Source: Gammaproteobacteria bacterium
GTDB lineage: Bacteria; Pseudomonadota; Gammaproteobacteria; UBA9214
Length of the DNA stretch: 5,431 nucleotides
Assembly: GCA_030635865.1 (NCBI GenBank)
Contig: DAOVYA010000131.1
Coordinates: forward strand, 1-5,431
Direction: 5' to 3'
Below are positions 1-5,431 of the stretch, one piece after another. The translations under genes and the position numbers were made by a program. The notes under the pieces were generated by a model. The model saw only the letters and a list, made by a program, of their open reading frames with translations, made no database searches and had not been told where the DNA came from. Position 1 is the first letter of the stretch; every line of letters begins with the position of its first letter.

Positions 1-12
1 AAGCGCGATAGC

Positions 13-684
13 TTATTCCTCTTCTTCCGGCACGGTCGTGCCGTAGTAACCGGCCAGGGCCTCGATCTCTGCTTCTGTTAGCGCGGCTGCAACATGGCGC
101 ATACGTGAATAGATATCATTGGTCCGGTCTTCTTCCTTGAACTCGGTCAGGGTGTAGATGAAGTACTCCGGGTACTGGCCAGTCAGGGCCGGGTGATCGA
201 ACTGCCCGCCGCGGCCATCGCGACCGTGACAGGAAGCACAGGCCTTGAGCAGGCGCGTTGGGTCGCCGTGAAAGACCAGCCTCAATACCGCCGGATCGGT
301 GTTGCGGTCCGCGGCTACCGGCGCCGGCGCCTGCGAGGCAAACCAGGCTGCCAGGTCCGCCATCTGCCGATCATCCAGGTTACGGGTTTTCTTGAACATA
401 TCCCTGTCATCCCGGGACTTTAGCTGATAATCCTTGAGCTGTTTATAGATATAACTGGCACTCATCCCGGCAATATTGACGTCCTCGGGATCATCCGAGA
501 CACCGGCATCGCCATGGCACTTGGCACACTTGCTCTCCTTCGCAATCGCCTCGCCACGGGCCGGGTCCGCCGCGGCCAGCAGCTTGACGGTGGCCACGTC
601 AAAGGCCACTGCAGATGAGGGTTCGGCACCGGCCAGCGGGGCAAACAACACCATTGCAGTCAACACCGCGAGTAAACGCATCAT
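13..684 (-). CDS. Diheme c4-like periplasmic cytochrome c, probable electron donor to the ba3 oxidase
   Basis: A 223-residue exported cytochrome with two class I cytochrome c domains. Residues 1-20 form a signal peptide (Met-Met-Arg, then a hydrophobic stretch ending in Leu-Ala-Gly-Ala). Heme motifs are CAKCH (53-57) and CASCH (149-153). Each is followed by the c4-type pattern of Tyr, Gln-Leu or Thr-Leu, an Arg/Asp-rich stretch and a likely axial Met (Met96 and Met195). There is no C-terminal anchor, so it should be a soluble periplasmic protein; the tail is Glu-rich. It is the last gene of the oxidase operon. The longer open frame reaches 786 but overlaps subunit I by about 100 bp and would bury the signal peptide. 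A GGAG at 697-694 lies 9 nt before the ATG at 684. The ATG at 690, which overlaps the subunit I stop as ATGA, is a possible alternative but only 3 nt from GGAG. Known c4 proteins donate electrons to terminal oxidases; that role here is inferred from the operon. Confidence 0.9.
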   Translation of the reverse strand: MMRLLAVLTAMVLFAPLAGAEPSSAVAFDVATVKLLAAADPARGEAIAKESKCAKCHGDAGVSDDPEDVNIAGMSASYIYKQLKDYQLKSRDDRDMFKKTRNLDDRQMADLAAWFASQAPAPVAADRNTDPAVLRLVFHGDPTRLLKACASCHGRDGRGGQFDHPALTGQYPEYFIYTLTEFKEEDRTNDIYSRMRHVAAALTEAEIEALAGYYGTTVPEEEE

Positions 685-686
685 GA

Positions 687-2309
687 TCATATGCTCCATG
701 GGACCGTACCGTAGGTATCCATCAGGAAGAACTGTGCAATCGGATAGCCGTAACTGGCAATCATGTAGACCAGCACCAGCAGGCACCAGAAACCAAATCC
801 GTTCATCAAGGGCGGCATACGCAGCACGGCATGCACCGGCTCGGCGTATTCGACTTCCAGGTTGGTTTCAGCTTGCGCATTGCCATGCGTTTTCATCAGG
901 TTGTAAACCAGCATCAACGCCGACAGCAGCAGTATGATGCCGCCAACGATCATGGCGATCTGATTGACCTGCCATGAATCAACCAGCACCTGGTCATAGG
1001 GTGTCGACGAGATACGGCGCGGCTGGCCGTCCAGTCCCAGCACGTGCCACGGCAGCGTCAACACCAGCATGCCGATGAACCACAACCATAACTGGGTGAG
1101 TGCCAGCCGGGTGGAATGCAGTTGCCGTCCGGTCAGCTTTGGCCAGAGGTAATAGGCAATGGCAAAATACATGATCACCACGGTGCCGGCGAAGATCAGA
1201 TGGAAGTGGCCGGTAACCCACTGGGTATTGTGGATCATGGCATTCATGGCATAACTGGCGTTGATCATGCCGCCAAAGCCACCAAAGGTGAGCATCAACA
1301 GGGCCAGCCCTGCGGCCAATACCATGGGGTTGTTCCAGGGCAAGGCACCAATCCAGCCGAACAGCCCCCTGCCACCGCGCAACTTCCCGGCGATCTCCAG
1401 CGAGGCGATGATGGTAAAGCCGGTAATCAGGGTGGGCACAGCCACCATGAAGGTGCCGGTCATGTGCAGGAACTTCCAGCCCGCCGCCTGAAACGGGTCC
1501 ATATAAAGGTGGTGAAAACCGATCGGCACCGAAAATACCAGCAGCATGATAAACGCCACGCGCCCCATCTGGTCACTGAAGAGCTTGCCACCAGCCGCCC
1601 TCGGCAACAGGGTGTACATGGCGATGTAGGCCGGAAACAGCCAGAAGTAGACAATCGCGTGCAGGGTCCAGGAAAACAGGGTGCGCGCCAGACCGACATC
1701 AACGGTATCGATCAGCCCCAGCGACCAGGGAATCAACTGAAACAGCACCTCCGAGGCAACACCGAGACTGGTAATGAACCAGAGGATGGCATTGGCGGTT
1801 GTGCCGTACATGGCCAGTGGCACGGTTTCACCCGGATGGGCCTTTTTCCAGATGCTCATCATCATGACCATCTGCAGGCACCAGACCCAGGAACCCACCA
1901 CCAGCAGCGTGGCACCGATATAGAACAGCGGATGCGCCATTAGCGGCGGGTAGAAGGTATAGAGTACCGAGGCATTGCCGGTCAGCAGGGGACCGGCCGC
2001 CATCAGCACACCGATGAGCGACAACCAGAACCCGAACCAGGCCAGTGGCCTGTTCCAGATGGACTGTTTAAGACTGGTCGTAGCCGTGTAGTAGCCGAAG
2101 CCCACCACCAGGAAGGTGGTCAGGACAAACCCCATGAGCACGCCGTGCGTCGATACCGAGGCGAAATACAGTGCCGGAGACTGCATCTCCGGAATCAAAC
2201 CGCTACGCTCAAGTACCTGGTAGACACCCATGACAGCCGCGGCCAGGAAGGCAATAAAGCCAACCCACATGTTGGCCAGCGCCAGGCCGGCTGCCTTGTC
2301 ATCCGTCAT
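687..2309 (-). CDS. cbaA: ba3-type (B-family) heme-copper cytochrome c oxidase subunit I
   Basis: Catalytic subunit, 540 residues, polytopic inner-membrane protein that reduces O2 to water at a heme/CuB centre and pumps protons. Ligands seen: His55 and His370 for the low-spin heme; His368 for the high-spin heme (the GHFH motif, 367-370); His217, His266 and His267 for CuB. Tyr221 sits four residues after His217, as in the His-Tyr crosslink. K-channel positions known from Thermus ba3 match by spacing: Tyr228, Tyr232, Thr293 (Ser in Thermus) and Thr296. The A-family D-channel and its motifs are not apparent. The start at 2309 was chosen because it is preceded by GGAGGA (2320-2315) at about 5 nt, overlaps the subunit II stop as ATGA, and begins just before the first helix; the frame stays open to 2354. 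The gene is translationally coupled to subunit II upstream and adjoins the cytochrome c gene downstream. The family call is firm; heme type (a3, o or b) cannot be read from sequence. Confidence 0.95.
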   Translation of the reverse strand: MTDDKAAGLALANMWVGFIAFLAAAVMGVYQVLERSGLIPEMQSPALYFASVSTHGVLMGFVLTTFLVVGFGYYTATTSLKQSIWNRPLAWFGFWLSLIGVLMAAGPLLTGNASVLYTFYPPLMAHPLFYIGATLLVVGSWVWCLQMVMMMSIWKKAHPGETVPLAMYGTTANAILWFITSLGVASEVLFQLIPWSLGLIDTVDVGLARTLFSWTLHAIVYFWLFPAYIAMYTLLPRAAGGKLFSDQMGRVAFIMLLVFSVPIGFHHLYMDPFQAAGWKFLHMTGTFMVAVPTLITGFTIIASLEIAGKLRGGRGLFGWIGALPWNNPMVLAAGLALLMLTFGGFGGMINASYAMNAMIHNTQWVTGHFHLIFAGTVVIMYFAIAYYLWPKLTGRQLHSTRLALTQLWLWFIGMLVLTLPWHVLGLDGQPRRISSTPYDQVLVDSWQVNQIAMIVGGIILLLSALMLVYNLMKTHGNAQAETNLEVEYAEPVHAVLRMPPLMNGFGFWCLLVLVYMIASYGYPIAQFFLMDTYGTVPWSI

Positions 2310-2824
2310 GATTGTCCTCCCGCCGTTTTCGGCACGACGACCAGGCGTGACCACATCGAGTCATGCCCCAGCCCGCAGTATTCATTACACAGCAGGGAAT
2401 ACTCCCCCGTGCGCGGAAACGTGGTCGTGACCTCCGAGATATAACCCGGGACGACCATGGTGGTCATATTGGTGTTCGGTACATGCACCCCGTGCAGGAC
2501 ATCGGCGCTCGCCAGCCGGAAGGTGACCTTTGTATCGACCGGCACCTCGATGCGTGGCGGGTAGAAACCATAACGTGCCGCCACCAGGGTAACCCGCACG
2601 CTGCCGTCGGGATTGGTCTTTACCCCGAGATTGTCCTCGGCGAACTCTTCCGACAGATGCAAGCGCGAGGAATCTATGGTCTCGACATTGCTGGGCGGAT
2701 GCAGGTTGCTGGCCACGGCGTAATAACCCAGTGTCACCCCCATCACGACGGCAAGGACAAGGGATATCCAGACCCATTTTCTTTCCAGCGGGTCATCGCA
2801 GATACTTTTTAATGGATCAGCCAT
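2306..2824 (-). CDS. cbaB: ba3-type cytochrome c oxidase subunit II (CuA domain)
   Basis: A 172-residue subunit that takes electrons from cytochrome c at the binuclear CuA centre and passes them to subunit I. It has one N-terminal transmembrane helix (about 17-37) and then a periplasmic cupredoxin domain. CuA ligands are visible: His111 in an ADVLH context, Cys146, Glu148 (backbone ligand), Cys150, His154 and Met157. The single helix and short length fit the ba3 class (about 168 residues in Thermus), not A-family subunit II with two helices. Glu14, just before the helix, aligns by position with the glutamate at the mouth of the Thermus K-channel. The ATG at 2824 follows GGGAAGG at about 5 nt, 10 bp after the subunit IIa stop. 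The stop overlaps the subunit I start. Confidence 0.95.
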   Translation of the reverse strand: MADPLKSICDDPLERKWVWISLVLAVVMGVTLGYYAVASNLHPPSNVETIDSSRLHLSEEFAEDNLGVKTNPDGSVRVTLVAARYGFYPPRIEVPVDTKVTFRLASADVLHGVHVPNTNMTTMVVPGYISEVTTTFPRTGEYSLLCNEYCGLGHDSMWSRLVVVPKTAGGQS

Positions 2825-2834
2825 ATTGCCTTCC

Positions 2835-2987
2835 CTAGTTTATGGGTCCGTTTTCAAGGAACATGCCGAAAAACATCCAGGCCCAGCCGGCAAAGATCAG
2901 CGCACCGATAAGCAGCATCAGTGCAAAGGTTCCCTTGGGCGGACTATCGAGGATTTTCTGTTCCTCTTCAGGGGTTAGTTGACTCAT
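2835..2987 (-). CDS. cbaD: Small single-helix oxidase subunit IIa (CoxIIa/CbaD-like)
   Basis: A 50-residue protein at the head of the oxidase operon. It has a short charged N-terminus (PEEEQKIL at 6-13), a Pro-Pro-Lys-Gly turn (16-19), and one hydrophobic helix (about 21-43) rich in Leu, Ile, Phe and Trp, ending in Glu-Asn-Gly-Pro-Ile-Asn. Thermus ba3 has a 34-residue subunit IIa whose single helix fills the place of a missing helix of subunit II; operon position, size and topology here match that family. The start is well supported: a perfect AGGAGG (3000-2995) lies 7 nt before the ATG. The assignment rests on context and topology, since so short a sequence offers few diagnostic residues. 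Confidence 0.85.
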   Translation of the reverse strand: MSQLTPEEEQKILDSPPKGTFALMLLIGALIFAGWAWMFFGMFLENGPIN

Positions 2988-2994
2988 TCAGGTT

Positions 2995-3000
2995 CCTCCT
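2995..3000 (-). promoter_or_regulatory. Strong Shine-Dalgarno (AGGAGG) of the oxidase operon
   Basis: A perfect AGGAGG with a 7-nt spacer to the ATG at 2987. It fixes the start of the 50-residue subunit IIa gene and marks the beginning of the operon. Confidence 0.85.
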
Positions 3001-3014
3001 TGCCGTTACGATCA

Positions 3015-3043
3015 ATCATAAGCAACCTCTGATTAATCGTCAT
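3015..3043 (-). promoter_or_regulatory. Candidate sigma-70 promoter for the oxidase operon at the element edge
   Basis: On the minus strand, ATGACG (3043-3038, four of six matches to TTGACA) is followed after 17 bp by TATGAT (3020-3015, five of six matches to TATAAT). Transcription would start near 3008, leaving a leader of about 20 nt that contains the AGGAGG. The -35 lies in the repeat element and the -10 begins with the flanking TA. This is inference from consensus matching only. Confidence 0.4.
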
Positions 3044-3150
3044 TCCGGGCGGAGCGCAGCGTAGACCCGAAATCCAGTAGTTACTATCAATACAATTCTG
3101 GATTCCCGCTTCTGCGGGAATGACGTGAAATGAATGAATCAGAGTTTCCC
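3021..3150. repeat. MITE-like palindromic element with terminal inverted repeats and TA flanks
   Basis: The outer ends 3021-3034 and 3137-3150 are inverted repeats matching at 11 of 14 positions, with CTCTGATT perfect in both. Inside lie further inverted pairs: CGTCATTCC (3038-3046) with GGAATGACG (3117-3125), and AATCCAG (3071-3077) with CTGGATT (3098-3104). Each arm also folds alone: 3102-3121 is a perfect 8-bp stem with a TTCT loop, and the left arm pairs imperfectly between about 3043-3050 and 3066-3073. A TA dinucleotide sits on both sides (3019-3020, 3151-3152), compatible with a 2-bp target duplication. It encodes no protein. CGTCATTCC...GGAATGACG palindromes of this style are common dispersed repeats in proteobacterial genomes; whether this one is a MITE or a REP/BIME-type unit needs genome-wide copies to decide. 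Confidence 0.7.
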
Positions 3151-3284
3151 TAACATGTTGTGAAAACTATTATTTACCACAGCAATTCGCGCCGTGGATG
3201 GCGTTTATACCTGCTACGGGAGCCGCACAGGACAACGAGCACCACACCCATCCTCCCTATGCGGCCAAACTGGTAGCAGCACGC

Positions 3285-3298
3285 TTGATCTGGATCAA
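3285..3298. promoter_or_regulatory. FNR/ANR-type operator
   Basis: A perfect TTGAT-CTGG-ATCAA palindrome, identical to the FNR/ANR consensus half-sites with a 4-bp spacer. CRP-family NO sensors such as DNR/NNR recognise similar sequences, so the exact regulator is not fixed. Its centre (3291.5) lies 41.5 bp upstream of the start site predicted from the TATAAG box. Confidence 0.85.
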
Positions 3299-3320
3299 CT
3301 TACCATAACAGTGGAGTTGG

Positions 3321-3333
3321 TATAAGTACCTGC
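3321..3333 (+). promoter_or_regulatory. -10 box and predicted start of the napDA promoter
   Basis: TATAAG (3321-3326) matches five of six positions of the sigma-70 -10 consensus. There is no good -35, as expected for an activator-dependent class II promoter where FNR overlaps that position. With the start at 3333 the hexamer occupies -12 to -7 and the FNR centre falls at -41.5. The leader to the napD ATG is about 61 nt. Confidence 0.7.
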
Positions 3334-3393
3334 AAGGCAGCAAACTGTATTTTTTGCTGTAAACATCGAACAACACACGGGGCAGTCACCACA

Positions 3394-3699
3394 ATGAATA
3401 TCTCGGGCATTCTCGTAATCGTTTCACCACAACGGGTCGACTCAATGGTCGACCAGCTGAGGGAAATGGACGGCATCGACGTCCATCACATCGAGGCGGC
3501 AACCGGCCGCATCGTCATCACCCAGGAAGCCGAACACATCAGAGACGAGGTCGATGGCCTGAAGCGCATCCGCGCCCTGCCCGGCATCATCCTCGCGGAA
3601 ATGTCCTACCACAACTTTGAAGAAGATAACGACCTGATCGATGCCATACCGTCAGACCTCGACGACGAGGCCAACATACCCGCATATTTGAACGAATAA
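3394..3699 (+). CDS. napD: NapD, chaperone for periplasmic nitrate reductase maturation
   Basis: A 101-residue cytoplasmic protein of the NapD family, which binds the Tat signal peptide of NapA and holds back export until the molybdenum cofactor is inserted. Family features seen: the N-terminal NISGILVIV strand (2-10), a Leu-Arg-Glu-Met-Asp-Gly-Ile-Asp-Val-His segment (23-32), a Gly-Arg-Ile-Val-Ile strand, and a C-terminal Pro-Gly-Ile-Ile-Leu-Ala-Glu-Met-Ser-Tyr-His block typical of the ferredoxin-like fold. E. coli NapD has 87 residues; the extra length here is an acidic tail rich in Asp and Glu after about residue 72. The ATG at 3394 has only a weak GGGG (3379-3382) about 11 nt upstream. 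It precedes napA by 56 bp in the same direction, and no terminator is visible between them. Confidence 0.92.
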   Translation: MNISGILVIVSPQRVDSMVDQLREMDGIDVHHIEAATGRIVITQEAEHIRDEVDGLKRIRALPGIILAEMSYHNFEEDNDLIDAIPSDLDDEANIPAYLNE

Positions 3700-3755
3700 C
3701 CATTATCTAGATCAGCAGCTTACCTTAAGTAGTTAAACTAATTCAGGAGAGAGCA

Positions 3756-5431
3756 ATGGACGTGACCCGCAGAGAGTTCATCAAGACCAGTGCAGCAGCG
3801 GCCACCGCCACAGCCGCCGGCATCACGATACCTGTCACCGCCCTGGCCAAGTCAAAAGAAGCCGAGGCCGGTGTGCAGTGGGACAAGGGTGTGTGCCGCT
3901 TCTGCGGTACCGGCTGCGGCATCATGGTCGGCACCAAAGAGGGCCGCATCGTCGCCACCAAGGGCGACCCGGATGCGCCGGTCAACAAGGGGCTCAACTG
4001 CATCAAGGGCTACTTCAACGGCAAGATCATGTACGGCAAGGACCGTCTTACCAAACCATTGATGCGCATGACGAACGGCAAGTTCGACAAGCAGGGCAAG
4101 TTCCAGGCGGTCAGCTGGGAACGCGCCTTCGATGAAATGGAGAAGCAGTTCAAGAAAACCTACAGGGAAATGGGACCACACGGCGTCGCCATCTTTGGCT
4201 CCGGCCAGTACACCATCCCGGAAGGCATTGTCTCGGCCAAGCTGATGAAGGCCGGCTTTCGCAGCAACAACATCGATCCGAATGCACGCCACTGCATGGC
4301 CTCGGCCGTGGTGGGCTTTATCCAGACCTTCGGCATCGATGAGCCGGCCGGTAACTACGATGACATCGAGCACACCGATACCGTCGTCACCTGGGGCGCC
4401 AACATGGCCGAGTGCCACCCGATCCTGTGGGCGCGCGTCTCCGACCGGCGGCTGAGCAATGACAATGTCAAACTGGTGAACCTGACCACCATCAGCAACC
4501 AGACCTCCGATATTGCCGACACCGAGATCGTCTTCAAACCGGGTACCGATCTTGCCATCCAGAATTACCTGCTGCGCGAAATCGTCAAGCGCGATGCAGT
4601 CAATCATGACTTCGTCAAAAAGCACTGCGTGTTCGCCACCGGCCCCTACGACATCGGTTACGGTATGCGCGCCACCTCCAAGTACGCCTTCGATGCCGAA
4701 AAGGACATCCAGGCCAAGGAGCTGGAGGTCACACTGGACAAGGACGAGGCCATCGCCCAACGCAAAAAGGCCGGAGAAGTCGTCAAGCAGGCCAACCGTA
4801 CCAAGGCGATGGGCCACTGGATGATCGAATTCGACGAGTTTAAAAAAGGCGTGGAACCCTACACCCTGGACTTCGTGGCACAACTGTCCAAGGGTGATCC
4901 GGACGAGGACATGGCGTCCTACAAGGCCAAGCTCAAGCATTTGGCCGACCTGTATGTCGACAAGAACCGCAAGGTGGTCAGCTACTGGACCATGGGGTTC
5001 AACCAGCACTACCGCGGCAGCTGGGTCAACGAACAGAATTACGCCATCCACCTGCTGCTTGGCAAACAGTGCATGCCGGGCAACGGCGCCTTCTCGCTTA
5101 CCGGCCAGCCCTCCGCCTGTGGTACCGCACGCGAGGTGGGCACCTTTGCACACCGGCTGCCGGCCGACCTGGTGGTGTTCAATCCCAAGCACCGGGCCTT
5201 CAGTGAGAATCTCTGGAAACTGCCGCCCAAGACCCTGAATCCCAAGGTGGGCAGCCACATCACCAAGATCCTGCGCGACATGGAGGACGGTTCGGTCAAA
5301 TGGGCATGGGTACAGGTCAACAACCCCTTCCAGGCGAGCGCCAATGCCAACCACTGGATCAAGGCGGCACGCAAGTCAGACAACTTCCTGGTGGTATCCG
5401 ACCCCTACCCCACGGTCTCGGCCAAGGTGGC
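3756..5431 (+). CDS. napA: Periplasmic nitrate reductase catalytic subunit NapA (3' end cut by the window)
   Basis: Reduces nitrate to nitrite in the periplasm using Mo-bis-MGD and one 4Fe-4S cluster, with electrons normally from NapB. The frame stays open for 558 codons to the window edge; family lengths are about 830 (E. coli) to about 925 (epsilonproteobacteria). A Tat signal is clear: TRREFIK at 4-10, an Ala-rich h-region, and likely cleavage after Ala-Leu-Ala (29-31). Cluster cysteines are Cys47, Cys50, Cys54 and Cys82, with Lys84 in the conserved CIKGYF. Cys180, in NARHCMASA, is the expected molybdenum ligand. The YWTMGFNQH block (410-418) and the [18 protein letters not shown] block (447-464) are also NapA hallmarks. 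A region of about 50 residues (306-356), much longer than in E. coli, and the [18 protein letters not shown] block (522-539) resemble the epsilonproteobacterial form. AGGAG (3745-3749) lies 6 nt before the ATG. Confidence 0.96.
   Translation, partial: MDVTRREFIKTSAAAATATAAGITIPVTALAKSKEAEAGVQWDKGVCRFCGTGCGIMVGTKEGRIVATKGDPDAPVNKGLNCIKGYFNGKIMYGKDRLTKPLMRMTNGKFDKQGKFQAVSWERAFDEMEKQFKKTYREMGPHGVAIFGSGQYTIPEGIVSAKLMKAGFRSNNIDPNARHCMASAVVGFIQTFGIDEPAGNYDDIEHTDTVVTWGANMAECHPILWARVSDRRLSNDNVKLVNLTTISNQTSDIADTEIVFKPGTDLAIQNYLLREIVKRDAVNHDFVKKHCVFATGPYDIGYGMRATSKYAFDAEKDIQAKELEVTLDKDEAIAQRKKAGEVVKQANRTKAMGHWMIEFDEFKKGVEPYTLDFVAQLSKGDPDEDMASYKAKLKHLADLYVDKNRKVVSYWTMGFNQHYRGSWVNEQNYAIHLLLGKQCMPGNGAFSLTGQPSACGTAREVGTFAHRLPADLVVFNPKHRAFSENLWKLPPKTLNPKVGSHITKILRDMEDGSVKWAWVQVNNPFQASANANHWIKAARKSDNFLVVSDPYPTVSAKV

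Larger units (their letters stand above)
2988..3393. other. Divergent intergenic region between the oxidase and nap operons
   Basis: This 406-bp stretch carries no convincing gene. From left to right it holds the oxidase ribosome-binding site, a candidate oxidase promoter (3015-3043), a MITE-like palindromic element (3021-3150), about 130 bp without recognisable signals (3151-3284), a perfect FNR box, a -10 box, and a leader of about 61 nt for napD. Both operons must be driven from here unless the oxidase promoter lies beyond the element. Confidence 0.8.

Noticed and set aside
687..786. Upstream extension of the cytochrome c frame to an ATG at 786.
   Set aside because: It would overlap subunit I by 100 bp and put 34 non-hydrophobic residues before a clear signal peptide; the GGAG at 697-694 supports the internal start.
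1116..1943. A 275-codon plus-strand frame opposite the oxidase subunit I gene.
   Set aside because: It is antisense to a gene with all catalytic ligands in place. Its translation is rich in His, Gln and Gly as expected of a shadow frame.
3102..3121. Perfect 8-bp hairpin considered as a rho-independent terminator.
   Set aside because: It has no U-tract on either side, lies between divergent operons where no transcript needs to end, and is part of the palindromic repeat element.
3198..3308. A 36-codon plus-strand frame (ATG at 3198, stop at 3306-3308) in the intergenic region.
   Set aside because: It has no Shine-Dalgarno, its end runs through the FNR box, and it lies upstream of the predicted start at 3333. 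It shows no recognisable family and could at most be a remnant of an older coding sequence.
3435..3454. Inverted repeat GGTCGAC...GTCGACC inside napD, possible operator or hairpin.
   Set aside because: It falls within coding sequence for two Val-Asp pairs, with GTCGAC self-palindromic in each arm. Repeated codons explain it.
3700..3755. Possible terminator or separate promoter between napD and napA.
   Set aside because: The 56-bp gap shows only a CTTAAG palindrome and the napA Shine-Dalgarno; nothing supports separate transcription.
3852..5354. A 500-codon open frame on the minus strand.
   Set aside because: It lies wholly antisense to napA, whose frame carries all the Tat, Fe-S and Mo-ligand motifs. 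It is a codon-bias shadow with no recognisable protein features.

Overview
The window holds two divergently oriented respiratory gene sets. The mix of families, the roughly 55-60% G+C by eye and the strong Shine-Dalgarno sequences suggest a proteobacterium, probably a gamma- or betaproteobacterium that respires both oxygen and nitrate. That placement is inference; there is no rRNA or other taxonomic marker here.

Minus strand, 13-2987: a compact four-gene operon for a ba3-type (B-family) heme-copper oxidase. In transcription order it encodes a 50-residue single-helix subunit IIa, the CuA-bearing subunit II, the 13-helix-class catalytic subunit I, and a diheme c4-like periplasmic cytochrome c. 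Genes are 10 bp apart or less. Subunit II and subunit I overlap in an ATGA, and the cytochrome c start abuts the end of subunit I. All metal ligands and the K-type proton channel positions known from the Thermus ba3 enzyme can be found, so the oxidase looks functional. The diheme cytochrome is its likely electron donor.

Intergenic, 2988-3393: next to the oxidase operon is a ~130 bp MITE-like palindromic element (3021-3150) flanked by TA. Its outer end, together with the flanking TA, makes a plausible sigma-70 promoter for the oxidase operon. Toward the other side is a perfect FNR/ANR box (3285-3298) set exactly 41.5 bp upstream of the start predicted from a TATAAG -10 box, the geometry of a class II FNR-activated promoter firing into the nitrate reductase genes.

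Plus strand, 3394-5431: napD (a NapA-specific chaperone) and the first 558 codons of napA (periplasmic nitrate reductase, Tat-exported, Mo-bisMGD and 4Fe-4S). napA runs off the right edge, and the rest of the nap operon would lie beyond it. The NapA resembles the long epsilonproteobacterial form more than the E. coli form.

Together the locus pairs an oxygen-reducing branch with a divergent anaerobically induced nitrate-reducing branch. I see no previously undescribed system. The most interesting points are the element-borne promoter candidate, the textbook FNR geometry and the epsilon-like NapA.
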